Positions 1-9,033 of a DNA stretch of 61,051 nucleotides are shown piece by piece (position 1 is the stretch's first letter; the number at the start of each line of letters is the position of its first letter). Below the pieces are notes generated by a model. The model was given only the letters and a program-made list of their open reading frames with translations, did not search any database and was not told where the DNA came from. The stretch comes from Candidatus Thiosymbion ectosymbiont of Catanema sp. Cochon2018 (GTDB lineage: Bacteria > Pseudomonadota > Gammaproteobacteria > Chromatiales > Chromatiaceae), in contig WYCW01000007.1 in NCBI GenBank assembly GCA_011392765.1, positions 1 through 61,051 of the forward strand, in the 5' to 3' direction. The translations under genes and the position numbers were made by a program.

Positions 1-90
1 AAATCACGCGAATCGATTCGCGAGGATTCGCGTGATTCGTAGTTTCTTCTCTTACTTTGCCGACCGGTAGCGCTTAACTTAATGGCATTG
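1..90. repeat. Family B element, right part, cut by the window edge
   Basis: This is the right half of the ~150-bp family B repeat. It has the palindromic core (ACGCGAATC ... GATTCGCGTGATTCG), the conserved tail CTTACTTTGCCGACCGGTAG, and the terminus TAACTTAATGGCATTG ending at 90. The other copies at 15504, 31567, 39162, 40887, 48557 and 49884 share the end. The left terminus lies outside the window. Confidence 0.85.
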
Positions 91-164
91 GGCTGTGCCC
101 ACCGATGACTCTGTTTCTCATCTGCGAAAATCCGCGGATTGAAAACACGAACGCGACTTACTCA

Positions 165-893
165 ATGGACCTTTTCATCGACATCGGCAACACCAACCTC
201 AAGTGGGCCATCGGCGCATCCGGCTCGCTGAACGCGATGCGGACCGTCCGGCACCATGGTGGTCTGCCGATCGACCTGCATGCGGCCTGGGAGCAGTTGT
301 CGCCACCAAGGCGAATTCTCGTCAGCAACGTCGGCGGTACCGAAATGGCCGGGACCGTGGAACGCGTCTGTCGTTCCTACTGGGACCGGGAACCGCTGTT
401 CGCCGCCCCCGAGCCGCATGCCTATGGGGTCACCATCGCCTATGAGCGGCCGGAGCGGCTAGGCGTCGACCGCTGGTTGGCCTTGATTGCCGCCCATCGG
501 ATCTGTCGGGGTCCGGTCCTTGTCATCGACGCGGGTACCGCCATCACCTACGACCTACTGCTCGGGGATGGCCGTCACCTGGGCGGACTCATCGTGGCGG
601 GAATCGAGATGATGCGCGCCGGACTGATGGCCGGCACCCGGATCCCCTGGGTCGAGCCCGAGGAGCTTACCGACCCCTGGGCTACGGACACAGGAACCGC
701 TATTGCCGTGGGCTCGGTCCAGGCGCCCGCCGCGCTGGCCGAGCGGCTATTTGAGCGTCTTACCGGCCAGGCCGGTAAGACGCCTCAGTGCATCCTTGCG
801 GGGGGAGATGCGGAACGCTTGATCCCCGCCCTCGATCTCCCGATCCGACACAGACCCGACTTGGTGCTCCAGGGCTTAGCCCTGCTTTCCTGA
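165..893 (+). CDS. coaX: Type III pantothenate kinase
   Basis: It phosphorylates pantothenate with ATP in the first committed step of coenzyme A synthesis, in the cytoplasm. The N-terminus MDLFIDIGNTNLKWAI is the ASKHA phosphate-binding strand with the DxGNT motif. ERLGVDRW at about residue 98 and VIDAGTAITYD at about 120 are the conserved active-site blocks, and GGLIVAG and ILAGGDA follow. The length of 242 residues is normal for CoaX. I chose the ATG at 165 because the family begins at this motif; an upstream in-frame ATG at 105 would add 20 unrelated residues. In many proteobacteria the partner birA lies just upstream. Here a family B repeat lies upstream and an IS110 gene downstream. Confidence 0.93.
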   Translation: MDLFIDIGNTNLKWAIGASGSLNAMRTVRHHGGLPIDLHAAWEQLSPPRRILVSNVGGTEMAGTVERVCRSYWDREPLFAAPEPHAYGVTIAYERPERLGVDRWLALIAAHRICRGPVLVIDAGTAITYDLLLGDGRHLGGLIVAGIEMMRAGLMAGTRIPWVEPEELTDPWATDTGTAIAVGSVQAPAALAERLFERLTGQAGKTPQCILAGGDAERLIPALDLPIRHRPDLVLQGLALLS

Positions 894-1076
894 AGACCGG
901 CATTTTCCCTGCATCAGATTGATCGCAAAGAAATTGATACGTACTTGCTTTGGGTTCTGCAACCCGAGCAGGGCGGGCGCGTATAAATTTCTGTCGGCTC
1001 GTAGATACTCTGTTCCGATGCAAGTCCAATTTGGCTCCAAATCCCCAAAACTTCACCTCCGGTCTATAAATTAGAT

Positions 1077-2072
1077 TTATTGAGCTACCGTTTCGCTCGG
1101 GGCATAGAAGCGGCTGCTGTCGAAGGAGGTGCGGTTCTTGAGCATGGCATGGATGGCGTGCAGGAGCTTGCGCATGACGGCACAAACGGCCTGGAGCTTT
1201 TTGAGGCCACGGGTTTCGATCAGGTGCTGATAGTAGGCCCTGACCTGGGGATCGTGCTGCGCGGCGCTGAGCGCGGGCATGTAGAGGGCCATGCGCAGAT
1301 AGCGGTTGCCGGCTTTGGAGATGCGGGGCTTCTTGTTGACGCTGGAGCCGGACTGGTGTTGTCGGGGATCGAGTCCGGCCATGGCGACCCATTGCTTGGC
1401 GCTCATGTCCTCCGGCATGACCAGGAGTTCACCGTGGAGTTGGATGGCGCTGGCGTGGGCGATGCCGGTGACGCTGATGAGGCGCGCAACCGTTTGTTGT
1501 AGCTCCTCATCGGTGGCGATGAGGTCCAGGACGTGCCGGCGCAGGTGTTCGATCTGGGCCTCCCGGTGGGCGATGCTGTGTTGCCGGTCGGTGATGAGGA
1601 AGTCCGGTGTAGTGGCGGTCAGTTGAGCGGCATGGAGTTGGTTCTTGGTTTGGGTTCGGAGCTTGTTGAGGGCGGCGATGCGGCGGGCACAGGCGCGGAT
1701 GGCGAGGGCCAGGTCATCGGGGCGTTGCCAGGGTTCGAAGGGCATGCGCCGGGCAAACTCGGCGAGGACGGCGGCATCGACGGCATCGGTCTTGTTGCGG
1801 GTCTGCATGGCCTCCGCGAAGCGTTTGGCGGCCTTGGGGTTGATCACCATGACCGCGAATCCAGCGTCATCCAGGGCGAGGGCCAAGTCGAGGTGATACT
1901 GGCCGGTGGCCTCCAGGCAGACCCGGCTTACCTTTGCCTTGCGCAGGCGGTTGATGAGGGTTGCGTGCCCTTGGGGGGTGTTCTTGAATTCACGGGCGTT
2001 TCCCAGGCGGCCATCGCGGCTGATGGTCAAGGTAACGGTTTGGTCGCTGACATCGATTCCGGCAACGTTCAT
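1077..2072 (-). mobile_element. IS110-family transposase (DEDD)
   Basis: A 331-residue DEDD transposase of the IS110/IS1111 type. The N-terminal RuvC-like half has GIDVSDQTVTL (first Asp), VCLEATGQYH (Glu) and NKTDAVDAAVLAEFA (DxxD). The C-terminal half has the IS116/IS110/IS902 domain with the GLDPRQHQSGSS and KPRISKAGNRYLRMALY blocks and the serine proposed to act as nucleophile. The frame is intact, so the element may be active. IS110 elements lack classical terminal inverted repeats, so I cannot fix the ends. It separates coaX from the ccsA-like gene. Confidence 0.93.
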
Positions 2073-2332
2073 GAGCGGTTCCTCGGAAGCAAAAAAGGCG
2101 CTAGGATCAAGACTTGGTTCCCCGACCCTGAACCCTCGCCTACCGACCTTGTGTATGCAGGCTCACGAGCATGGCTCACGGCCTCGGATACTCTCCGGTA
2201 TGGGCGAAGAGGGCGGGGAGCCAATCTACGTACAGGCTCAAGGCCTCAGGTTGGGACGGCTTCCCCAGGTACTCTTCATCAAATCCCTTTCTACCTCATC
2301 CTTGGCTTTCCCTTGGAAACAGAACATACAAG

Positions 2333-2373
2333 GTTGGGCAAAGCCGGATCAGGGACGATCCGGCGTGCCCAAC
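2333..2373. repeat. REP-like hairpin
   Basis: GTTGGGC-aaa-GCCGGATC is followed six bases later by GATCCGGC-gt-GCCCAAC, giving a long imperfect hairpin just before the ccsA-like gene. The rest of the 324-bp gap from 2073 to 2396 shows no gene and is probably IS110 flank. Confidence 0.6.
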
Positions 2374-2396
2374 ATCTGGTAGCCGGCGACTGATCT

Positions 2397-3224
2397 ATGT
2401 CATCATCCATCGTCATGAGTCACACCCTGATTACAGCCGTTGCCATCCTACTCTATCTGACCTGCGGTTCCCTCATCGCCCTGCAGCTGTTCCGCCGCGA
2501 CTGGCCCGGCCTGCCCGGACGCACCCCCACCCTCATGATCGGATTCGCGGGGCTGGCGTTGCACACCTGGCTGATCTACGACGCCATCTTCAGCCAGCCG
2601 GGGCTCAACCTGGCCTTTTTCAACGCCCTGGCCCTGACCTCCTGGACCGTCGTCACCCTCCTGCTCGTCTCCAACCTCACCAAACCGATCGAAAATCTGG
2701 GGATTCTCATCCTGCCCATAGCCGCCCTGACCCTGTTTCTGGAAGCCTGCTACCCGAGCCAGGGTTTTGTGCGGGAGTCGGCGGGCTGGCCCATCAAGAT
2801 CCATGTGCTGTTCTCCATGCTCGCATACAGCCTGCTGACCCTGGCCAGTGTGCAGGCAATCTTGTTGGCGGTGCAGGACCATCACCTGCACCGTCGGTAC
2901 CCGGTGGGTTTCCTGCGCGCCCTGCCCCCGCTGCAGACCATGGAGAGCCTACTGTTCGAGATGATCGGCGCGGGGTTCGTCCTGCTCACCCTCGCCCTGG
3001 CGAGCGGCTTTGCCTTTTTAGAAAACATGTTCGCCCAGCACCTGGTGCACAAAACCGTGCTCTCCACCCTCGGCTGGCTGGTCTTCGGCGCCCTGCTCCT
3101 GGGACGCCTGCATTACGGCTGGCGCGGTCGCACGGCCATCATCTGGACCCTGAGCGGCTTCGTCATCCTGATCCTGGCCTACTTCGGCAGCAAAGCGGTG
3201 CTGGAGCTTATCCTGCAACGCTGA
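2397..3224 (+). CDS. CcsA/YpjD-family inner-membrane protein (cytochrome c assembly type)
   Basis: A 275-residue integral membrane protein with about eight hydrophobic segments. It matches the cytochrome-c-assembly (CcsA/YpjD/HemX-like) family, which handles haem at the membrane. Conserved histidines sit in LHTWLIYDA, KIHVLFSMLAYSLL and LGRLHYGWRG. No WWD-type tryptophan block is seen, so this is the YpjD branch rather than a CcmC/CcmF component. In many gammaproteobacteria this gene lies next to ffh, which is not in view. The ATG at 2397 and another six codons later are both possible starts. The gene stands alone between an IS110 element and a repeat cluster. Confidence 0.8.
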   Translation: MSSSIVMSHTLITAVAILLYLTCGSLIALQLFRRDWPGLPGRTPTLMIGFAGLALHTWLIYDAIFSQPGLNLAFFNALALTSWTVVTLLLVSNLTKPIENLGILILPIAALTLFLEACYPSQGFVRESAGWPIKIHVLFSMLAYSLLTLASVQAILLAVQDHHLHRRYPVGFLRALPPLQTMESLLFEMIGAGFVLLTLALASGFAFLENMFAQHLVHKTVLSTLGWLVFGALLLGRLHYGWRGRTAIIWTLSGFVILILAYFGSKAVLELILQR

Positions 3225-3479
3225 GGCGGGTCCATCTGCGGAGAAACCAGGGCTACCGAATAATAATCACTGCCGAAACCAAGATGCCGGCATAAAAGCG
3301 AGCCGGGTAGGCAGGGCAAAGCCGTAGATCCTACGGGTCCATGCCGGGGATGGGGCCGAAGGTCTCGGCGGGAAGGCGCTCGATGCGGCCGGTCTCGGGG
3401 TCCCTGACCTGTCGGCCGAGCCGGCGCCAGGACTGGCGGAACGGAAGCCGCTGCCGTCGGCTGCCGGGACGGCATGCTC
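3225..3479 (-). pseudogene. Intergenic stretch with a possible gene remnant
   Basis: No intact gene. On the minus strand 3331-3460 reads as a plausible protein tail (RLGRQVRDPETGRIERLP, ending before 3331), but I cannot assign a family. The string GGGCTACCGAATAAT at about 3251 recurs inverted near 36340. Confidence 0.2.
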
Positions 3480-4152
3480 CTAGGATTCCTTGAGGGACCC
3501 GAATCTTTACCAATGAGTCAAGTTTATGCAGTGCACAAATCGGGATCGGGATCGAAATCGGGATCGAAATCGAAATTCCGATTGCGATCCCGATCCCGAT
3601 TTCGATTTCGACCTACCCAAGCTCTCCAACGGTTGGTTAGGTGTAGGAGATGGGGCCTTACGGGAGAGAGGTTTTGGGGTCTCCATGCCTCGTCGGTCTG
3701 AGGCGAAGCCTCGCTAGGATTCCTTGAATGACCGAATTTTGTGCAAATGAGTCAAGTTTGTGCACGGCACAAAAACTCACATCTCCTCATGCAGCACTTG
3801 GGGGTGTTGCGCCCATTGCTTTTATCCGCAGATTTTCGCAGATTAAGAATAGAAATAATCTGCGAAAATCTGCGTAATCTGCGGATAACAAGTTTGTTCG
3901 CTGCACAGAAAATTCACGTCTCGTTGGTCTGAGGCAAAGCCTCGCTAGGATCCTTGAGGGATCCGAATCTTTACAAATGAGTCAAGTTTATGCAGTGCAC
4001 AAATCGGGATCGGGATCGAAATTCCGATTGCGATCCCGATTTCGACCTACCCAAGCTCTCCAACGGTTGGTTAGGTGTAGGAGATGGGGCCTTACGGGAG
4101 AGGGGCTGTTGGGGTCTTCATGCCTCGTCGGTCTGAGGCGAAGCCTCGCTAG
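3480..4152. repeat. Three tandem family A units joined at CTAG
   Basis: Units lie at 3480-3717, 3714-3948 and 3945-4152. Each begins CTAGGATTCCTTGAGGGA (or a close variant) with ATGAGTCAAGTTT soon after, and ends GTCGGTCTGAGGC ... GCCTCGCTAG. Neighbouring units share the same CTAG. The first and third carry a core of degenerate GATCGG/GATCGA hexamers followed by CTCTCCAACGGTTGGTTAGG. The middle unit carries a different core, a palindrome of ATCCGCAGATT-type words. So the ends are constant and the cores are exchanged. Confidence 0.85.
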
Positions 4153-4177
4153 CTTTATGGCACTGGGGCGTAGGTAA

Positions 4178-4621
4178 GTGAGCAAACTGCTCGGGGTCGC
4201 AAAGGTCCAGTCCGGACATGCGAGGGGCTTTACACTTGTCGAGCTGCTGATTGTACTGACGGTTGTCGGCATCCTCGCGGCGCTGGCTTATCCCACCTAT
4301 ACCGAATCCATCCGAAGATCCCGGCGTAGCGATGCCACGACCGATCTGATGGAGGCGGCCCAGATCCTGGAACGATGCTATACCCAGTTCGGCAATGTCT
4401 ATGACAATCCGGACTGCCCGCTCCAATCGACAGTAGAAATCAGGTCGTCAGAGGGGTTCTACATCATTGTGCCGACCGTGACCGCTACGACCTATCGCCT
4501 GACCGCGACCCCCGTCGCAACCGGCCCGCAAGCTGCGGATACCGGATGTACTTCTTTCACCCTGACGAATACGGGCATAAAAACCGCCACCGGGGACCTC
4601 GGGAATGCTTGTTGGGATTGA
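4178..4621 (+). CDS. Type IV pilin, PilE-like
   Basis: A 147-residue prepilin. A 17-residue leader ends RG and is followed by FTLVELLIVLTVVGILAAL, the class III signal cut by prepilin peptidase after glycine; Glu5 of the mature protein is present. The hydrophobic helix runs into a globular domain of PilE type (YPTYTESIRRSRRSDAT). Cysteines near the C-terminus can form the D-region disulfide. It would be the major or a minor subunit of a type IV pilus for twitching, adhesion or DNA uptake. The start is GTG at 4178. It stands alone directly after the repeat cluster, away from other pil genes. Confidence 0.9.
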   Translation: MSKLLGVAKVQSGHARGFTLVELLIVLTVVGILAALAYPTYTESIRRSRRSDATTDLMEAAQILERCYTQFGNVYDNPDCPLQSTVEIRSSEGFYIIVPTVTATTYRLTATPVATGPQAADTGCTSFTLTNTGIKTATGDLGNACWD

Positions 4622-4655
4622 CAACTGTAATTTCCGGAGCTTATGAAACCCGGAA

Positions 4656-7334
4656 TCAAACTGAAACCGATTTTATCCGAATCCGATCCACCCAGGCCTT
4701 GGCCGAGACCTCATTGCAGACGTTGGAGCTTGCGGTTACCTCGAAGGTCAGGGTCACTGTCCGATCCGCGAACCGGGAAAGGTCAATATCCGATCGTTGC
4801 AGCCATTCCGTCTCGACGTGCTCCATGCCGACGGCGGCGGCCTCGTCCACCGGCGTGCCGTCCACCAGGACGCTGAAGCTCGCGCTGGTGTAGTCGTTTA
4901 CTGCTGCGTCGAGATCGAGTCTGCGCACATAGCTCAGCTCCGGTCGGGGGCCCAGAACGATCTTGCGCGACGTCGATCGGATCTTCCTGCCCGTTTCACA
5001 TTCATGGCCGGAGGATACCTGTCCGAAGAGGATGGGGGGCCCCGAATCATTGGTGAGGAGCTCCCACCCTTCGCCCTCCCAGCCGGAACCGGCCGTTTCT
5101 TTCGCTGCTTCTTTTGCTGCTCCTTCGGAATCCGGACTCGCGGCGGAGTCCCTGAACAGGCCCGCCGCTTCGAGGGAGGTCCCGATAATTCCCGGTACGT
5201 CGATCCCGAAAGGCATACCGCCGCTACCGCGCGAGCCCCCGGCAGCGGGCACCGCACCCTCGACCAGACCGGCCACCGCCAGGGATTTGCGGACGATTCC
5301 GTGCACGTCGATGCCCAGGGGAGCGGCTCCCCCGTCGTCGGCCCCGGACACGCGCCCATCGGGCCCCACGTCGGTCCGCCCTCCCTCCGGTCCCGACGGC
5401 CCGACGAAAATGCCGCGGGCAGCCGATTCGGAACCGGCACCGGTCTCGCCGAACCCTGGTCGGCGTGCATCGGACGCGGCCGCCTGGTCGTTCCCGCGGT
5501 TTTTGCGCACATGGATTCCCTCCGGCTGCCCGTGGTCCGAGCGGTCGCCGCTCGGGTCCCAGGACAGATAGATCACTTCGGGCCGCGCCCGGCCGGCGGT
5601 CGCAGCCGCTGCTACCTCCAGCTCCTGTTCGAGCAGGCCCCAGAAGCCGGCGATGTGAAAGGCGGAAGAAATGCCCACGTCGTTGAAAAAGGGCGCCGCG
5701 GTGCCGCATTGGTCGGGTCGGTCCCCGGTACTCAGGGGGGCGCCGTGGGACATGCCGCGGATGGTGTAGGATTCGACCAGAGGCTCCCCATTCTCCCCCT
5801 GCCACACCCGATGGGGATGACCATCCAGGGTCCGTTCGATGGGGGGGGTACCTCCCATGCCATGGACATCCGTCCACTGCTTGACGGTCTCATCGGCATT
5901 CATGGGTTTTACGGCGGCGTCGGCGTCGCCGTGCCAGACCGAGACCCTGGGCCAGGGTCCCCGGTGGAAAGAAGCGCCCCGTACCAGATCGCCCCATTCG
6001 CGCGGGGTGCGGCTGCGACCCTGAAAGATGCTCTCGAAGGCCTGCTGCATATTGTCCGCCGTGCGATAGGGGACGCCCGCGAGGACCGCTCCCCCCGCGA
6101 ACAGGTCCGGATAGGTCGCCAACATCACGGACGTCATTGCGCCTCCCGATGACAGTCCGGTCACATAGACCCGTCGCCGGTCGAGCCCGTGGTCCTCGAG
6201 CATACGGTCGATCATCTGCCTGATAGACAGGGCCTCGCCCCCGTTCCTGCGGGTATCTTCGGGGCGAAACCAGTTGAAGCAGCGCAATGGATTGTTGGTC
6301 CAGTGCTGCTCGGGCAGCAAAAGCGCGAAACCATGGCGCGCGGCGAGGGTTGACCAGCCGGTCCCCTTGTCGAACGAGGCCCCGGACTGGGTACAACCGT
6401 GCAGCAGGACGACCAGAGGTGCCCCTGCCGGAAGCCGATCGGGTACGTAGGTGAGCATCCGCAACTGTCCGGGGTTCGACCCGAACCCCCGGACTTCGAC
6501 GAGCTTGCTGGCGCGCTTATCGACCCGGTCCGACCACGCCTGGACGGTCGCCAGAACCTTCAGCAGCTCTTCCCAACGACCGCGAAAACGGGTCTGGCGA
6601 ACGAGGTCGGCGAGTTTTGAAATGCGCGCCATTTTAGGTCCTAGGTTAATCATGGGGGGCCTCTCTTGATCTGGAAGGCTGATGAGCTTACCGATCTCCA
6701 CCAGCTTGGCGACCGGTAAGAACACCGTGTGATAGAGACCGGGATCGGGGTTGCCGTCCCGTTCCGGATCGAGCCAGGCGGGCGGGCGGGTACCCACTGC
6801 CGGCTCGTAGCGTTGGGTGATGATGTTGCGCTGTCCCCCGGACCAGGCGCCCAGCTGCACCGCACTTACCGGATAGCTGCGACTGACCCGGATTCCGAAC
6901 AGCTCCCGCGTCAAGTCCTCTCTGGTCGCTGTCATGGCGGCAAGCTCCAATAATCGGACCAGGATCTCCCCGAAGGTACGGTGACCGGAGAGCAGGGGCA
7001 GCGCAGGCAGGATATTCGTATGCTCCGGCAGGAGCCGCGGACCCAGGGTTACCCGCGGGGCCGTTGCGTCCGCCGTGCGGACAGTCGGACGCAGCCGTTC
7101 GTAGCAACGGATGGCGTCGCCCGTATAGGACTGCCGGGGAGCGGCCATAGACCCGAGCAAGAGCTTGGCGGCATAGTGGGGAGTCGCCGGTGGTGAGCCA
7201 CGCCCTCGAGGACCTGCCGCTACCAGACCGTCCGCTACCAACATGGTTACGCGAAAACGCAGGTCGCGCCGGGACTCGCCGAGGATGTCGGCCAGCCTTT
7301 CGCTGAATTCATATCGCTTCAACCCGGTCGCCAT
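4656..7334 (-). CDS. PHB-depolymerase-type esterase fused to an N-terminal winged-helix-like region
   Basis: An 892-residue multidomain protein. Residues 1-65 resemble a winged helix (KRYEFSERLADILGESRRDL), followed by about 170 residues I do not recognise. From about 235 to 560 lies a poly(3-hydroxybutyrate) depolymerase/feruloyl esterase-type alpha/beta hydrolase: LVVLLHGCTQSG (oxyanion), TGLSSGGAMTS (nucleophile Ser), WHGDADAAV (Asp) and RGMSHGAP (His). A Gly/Ala-rich linker holds two copies of a PxGIDVxGI...SLxxAGL motif. The C-terminal ~150 residues look like a beta-sandwich. No signal peptide is seen on this start. ATG 7334 is preferred over TTG 7370. It faces pilE tail to tail. Confidence 0.75.
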   Translation of the reverse strand: MATGLKRYEFSERLADILGESRRDLRFRVTMLVADGLVAAGPRGRGSPPATPHYAAKLLLGSMAAPRQSYTGDAIRCYERLRPTVRTADATAPRVTLGPRLLPEHTNILPALPLLSGHRTFGEILVRLLELAAMTATREDLTRELFGIRVSRSYPVSAVQLGAWSGGQRNIITQRYEPAVGTRPPAWLDPERDGNPDPGLYHTVFLPVAKLVEIGKLISLPDQERPPMINLGPKMARISKLADLVRQTRFRGRWEELLKVLATVQAWSDRVDKRASKLVEVRGFGSNPGQLRMLTYVPDRLPAGAPLVVLLHGCTQSGASFDKGTGWSTLAARHGFALLLPEQHWTNNPLRCFNWFRPEDTRRNGGEALSIRQMIDRMLEDHGLDRRRVYVTGLSSGGAMTSVMLATYPDLFAGGAVLAGVPYRTADNMQQAFESIFQGRSRTPREWGDLVRGASFHRGPWPRVSVWHGDADAAVKPMNADETVKQWTDVHGMGGTPPIERTLDGHPHRVWQGENGEPLVESYTIRGMSHGAPLSTGDRPDQCGTAAPFFNDVGISSAFHIAGFWGLLEQELEVAAAATAGRARPEVIYLSWDPSGDRSDHGQPEGIHVRKNRGNDQAAASDARRPGFGETGAGSESAARGIFVGPSGPEGGRTDVGPDGRVSGADDGGAAPLGIDVHGIVRKSLAVAGLVEGAVPAAGGSRGSGGMPFGIDVPGIIGTSLEAAGLFRDSAASPDSEGAAKEAAKETAGSGWEGEGWELLTNDSGPPILFGQVSSGHECETGRKIRSTSRKIVLGPRPELSYVRRLDLDAAVNDYTSASFSVLVDGTPVDEAAAVGMEHVETEWLQRSDIDLSRFADRTVTLTFEVTASSNVCNEVSAKAWVDRIRIKSVSV

Positions 7335-7442
7335 GGCGCAAAAGCTAACATGGCCCCGTAGCGGGCGCAAGAATAATTTAGTAAGTGACGTTTAATTATT
7401 CATGGGCCGGGGGCGGAGTATCCAGCTACCGGCTGCCAGCCA

Positions 7443-7686
7443 CTAGGATTCCTTGAGGGACCTGCATCTTTACAAATGAGTCAAGTTTGTGCACGGCACA
7501 AAAACTCACATCTCCTCATGCAGCACTTGGGGGGATTGCGCCCATTGTTTTTATCCGCAGATTACGCAGATTTTCGCAGATTAAGAATAGAAATAATCTG
7601 CGAAAATCTGCGTAATCTGCGGATAACAAGTTCGTGCGCTGCACAAAAAATTCACGCCTCGTCGGTCTGAGGCAGAGCCTCGCTAG
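7443..7686. repeat. Family A unit with ATCCGCAG-type core
   Basis: It is bounded by CTAG at both ends. The left end is CTAGGATTCCTTGAGGGACC, the right end CTGAGGCAGAGCCTCGCTAG. The core is a palindrome of near-identical words (ATCCGCAGATTACGCAGATT and its complement). It is almost identical to 3714-3948 and 15057-15300. Confidence 0.9.
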
Positions 7687-7972
7687 AGCAGATGCTCACT
7701 ACTGTTTTGATGGGGGTCTGGTTCTTGGGATCGAGACCGGCCTCGGCCAGGGCCTCGACGCCGGGGTCCTCCGGCTGGGGCAGATCCATGTCGCTGCCGT
7801 TCGGCACATCCTTGGCCGCGGCGCGGAAGGGCACCCGCTGGTAGAGATCCGTCCGGACCCCACCCAGCTTGGAGTCGCCGCATACCAGGGGGGGCGAGTA
7901 GTCGAAATCAATCAGCGACATGCTGATATGCTGAAACGCAACTCTCCTCCGAACGCACACTCGGCAACCACT

Positions 7973-8338
7973 ATGCAATCCGTCGACATGCATGAGCTGG
8001 CCTCCAATCCGGCGGAGGCAATTCGGAAATCCCATGATAGCCCGGTTATCGTGATCGAAGACGACCATGCGGAGGCCATCCTGATCCATCTGAATCAGTC
8101 CGATCTGCAGGGTGAGAACGATGGGCTCGGCTTGGCCCTTGCGGTGGCTTTGTACAGGGATGGAGCCATGTCGATCGCTCGGGCTGCCCACCTGGCATCC
8201 GTCAGTATCTCGGAGATGACGACCCATTTGTCGCGGTTGGGTATCCCAATCGCCGGCAGCGACGCGGTCGATAGCCGGTCCGACATGGAGACATTGGAGC
8301 AATGGCTCGCCTCGTCCTTAAGCGTACCGGCCCCCTGA
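7973..8338 (+). CDS. Phd-like/UPF0175-type antitoxin
   Basis: A 121-residue antitoxin. The N-terminus MQSVDMHELASNPAEAI resembles a Phd/YefM DNA-binding fold. The C-terminal half (AVALYRDGAMSIARAAHLAS ... MTTHLSRLGIPI) matches the UPF0175 helix-turn-helix family. It should bind and neutralise the PIN protein encoded next and repress the pair. The start at 7973 fits the family; an ATG at 7928 would add 15 residues with no match. It overlaps the toxin gene by 37 bp, typical of a co-translated pair. Confidence 0.75.
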   Translation: MQSVDMHELASNPAEAIRKSHDSPVIVIEDDHAEAILIHLNQSDLQGENDGLGLALAVALYRDGAMSIARAAHLASVSISEMTTHLSRLGIPIAGSDAVDSRSDMETLEQWLASSLSVPAP

Positions 8339-9033
8339 TCGGATTGGCACGTGCCGAAGGACTCGTCTGGCTGCGGGAGCTGTTCGGCGTCGTTACCGTG
8401 ACTTCGGAAGTCGTCGGGGAGGTCTTTGCCGGTAAGAGCGGCAGCGATGAGGCACTTATCCGGAAGGCCATCGACGAGGGTTGGCTCCGACGACTCGGGA
8501 CCTCCCCCACGGAACCCCACTATCCTCACTTGGGAGCGGGCGAAGCCAGCTGTATCCGAATGGCACTCTCGCGCAGCGAACCTACACTGCTCTTGCTCGA
8601 TGACCGTCTTGCCCGCCGCGAGGCCAAGCGTGCCGGACTCCGGGTTGTCGGTGTTGCGGCCATCGTCGGCATAGCAGAACTTCGGGGACTGACACCATCC
8701 GCGCGTGCAGTGTTCGACCTGTTGTTGCAGAGCGATTATCGGATAGGGAAGTCCGTGATCGAAGAGGTCCTGCGGTCAGTCCTACCGCTTACCAGCTTGA
8801 TTGGAATCACCATCGGCAAGATCAGGGGTAGATCAACGGATACGAATGTGCTGTCGCCTGACAGTTCCAACGCAAATCGCAGGCATCGCACGTATCCTGT
8901 GGAGGATCGGTCGCCGGATTGGGCCATGTTCGCGTTGTCCGGCTGCTTTCGATCGACTGCACTGTGGATTGAAAAGACTGCATCGCGGCTGCGACTTGTG
9001 CCGGATCGAGCTGGACCTCCATCAGGGCGTTGA
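8302..9033 (+). CDS. DUF3368-type PIN-domain toxin with a run-on C-terminus
   Basis: The first ~160 residues match the DUF3368/PIN-like RNase family usually paired with UPF0175 antitoxins: LVLKRTGPLIGLARAEGL, then GEASCIRMA (metal-binding Glu), LLLLDDRLARREAKRAGL (Asp pair) and GVAAIV. The family normally ends near ...YRIGKSVIEEVLR, about 8785. The last ~80 codons have no family match and run antisense to the 3' end of the nuclease gene at 8822. The native stop has probably been lost by the event that joined the two loci. Likely role: ribonuclease toxin. Confidence 0.7.
   Translation: MARLVLKRTGPLIGLARAEGLVWLRELFGVVTVTSEVVGEVFAGKSGSDEALIRKAIDEGWLRRLGTSPTEPHYPHLGAGEASCIRMALSRSEPTLLLLDDRLARREAKRAGLRVVGVAAIVGIAELRGLTPSARAVFDLLLQSDYRIGKSVIEEVLRSVLPLTSLIGITIGKIRGRSTDTNVLSPDSSNANRRHRTYPVEDRSPDWAMFALSGCFRSTALWIEKTASRLRLVPDRAGPPSGR

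Noticed and set aside
2171-3295. Plus-strand frame of 374 codons overlapping the ccsA-like gene
   Set aside because: Its His/Pro/Arg-rich composition and the clear membrane protein in another frame mark it as a shadow.
3535-3612. Possible CRISPR array or tandem satellite of GATCGG hexamers
   Set aside because: Units are 6 bp without spacers, and the block always lies between constant repeat ends; it is a repeat core, not a CRISPR.
4797-6152. Long plus-strand frame (451 codons) opposite the esterase gene
   Set aside because: It is antisense to a gene with clear catalytic motifs, is rich in Arg/Gly/Pro, and shows no family pattern; a GC-rich shadow.
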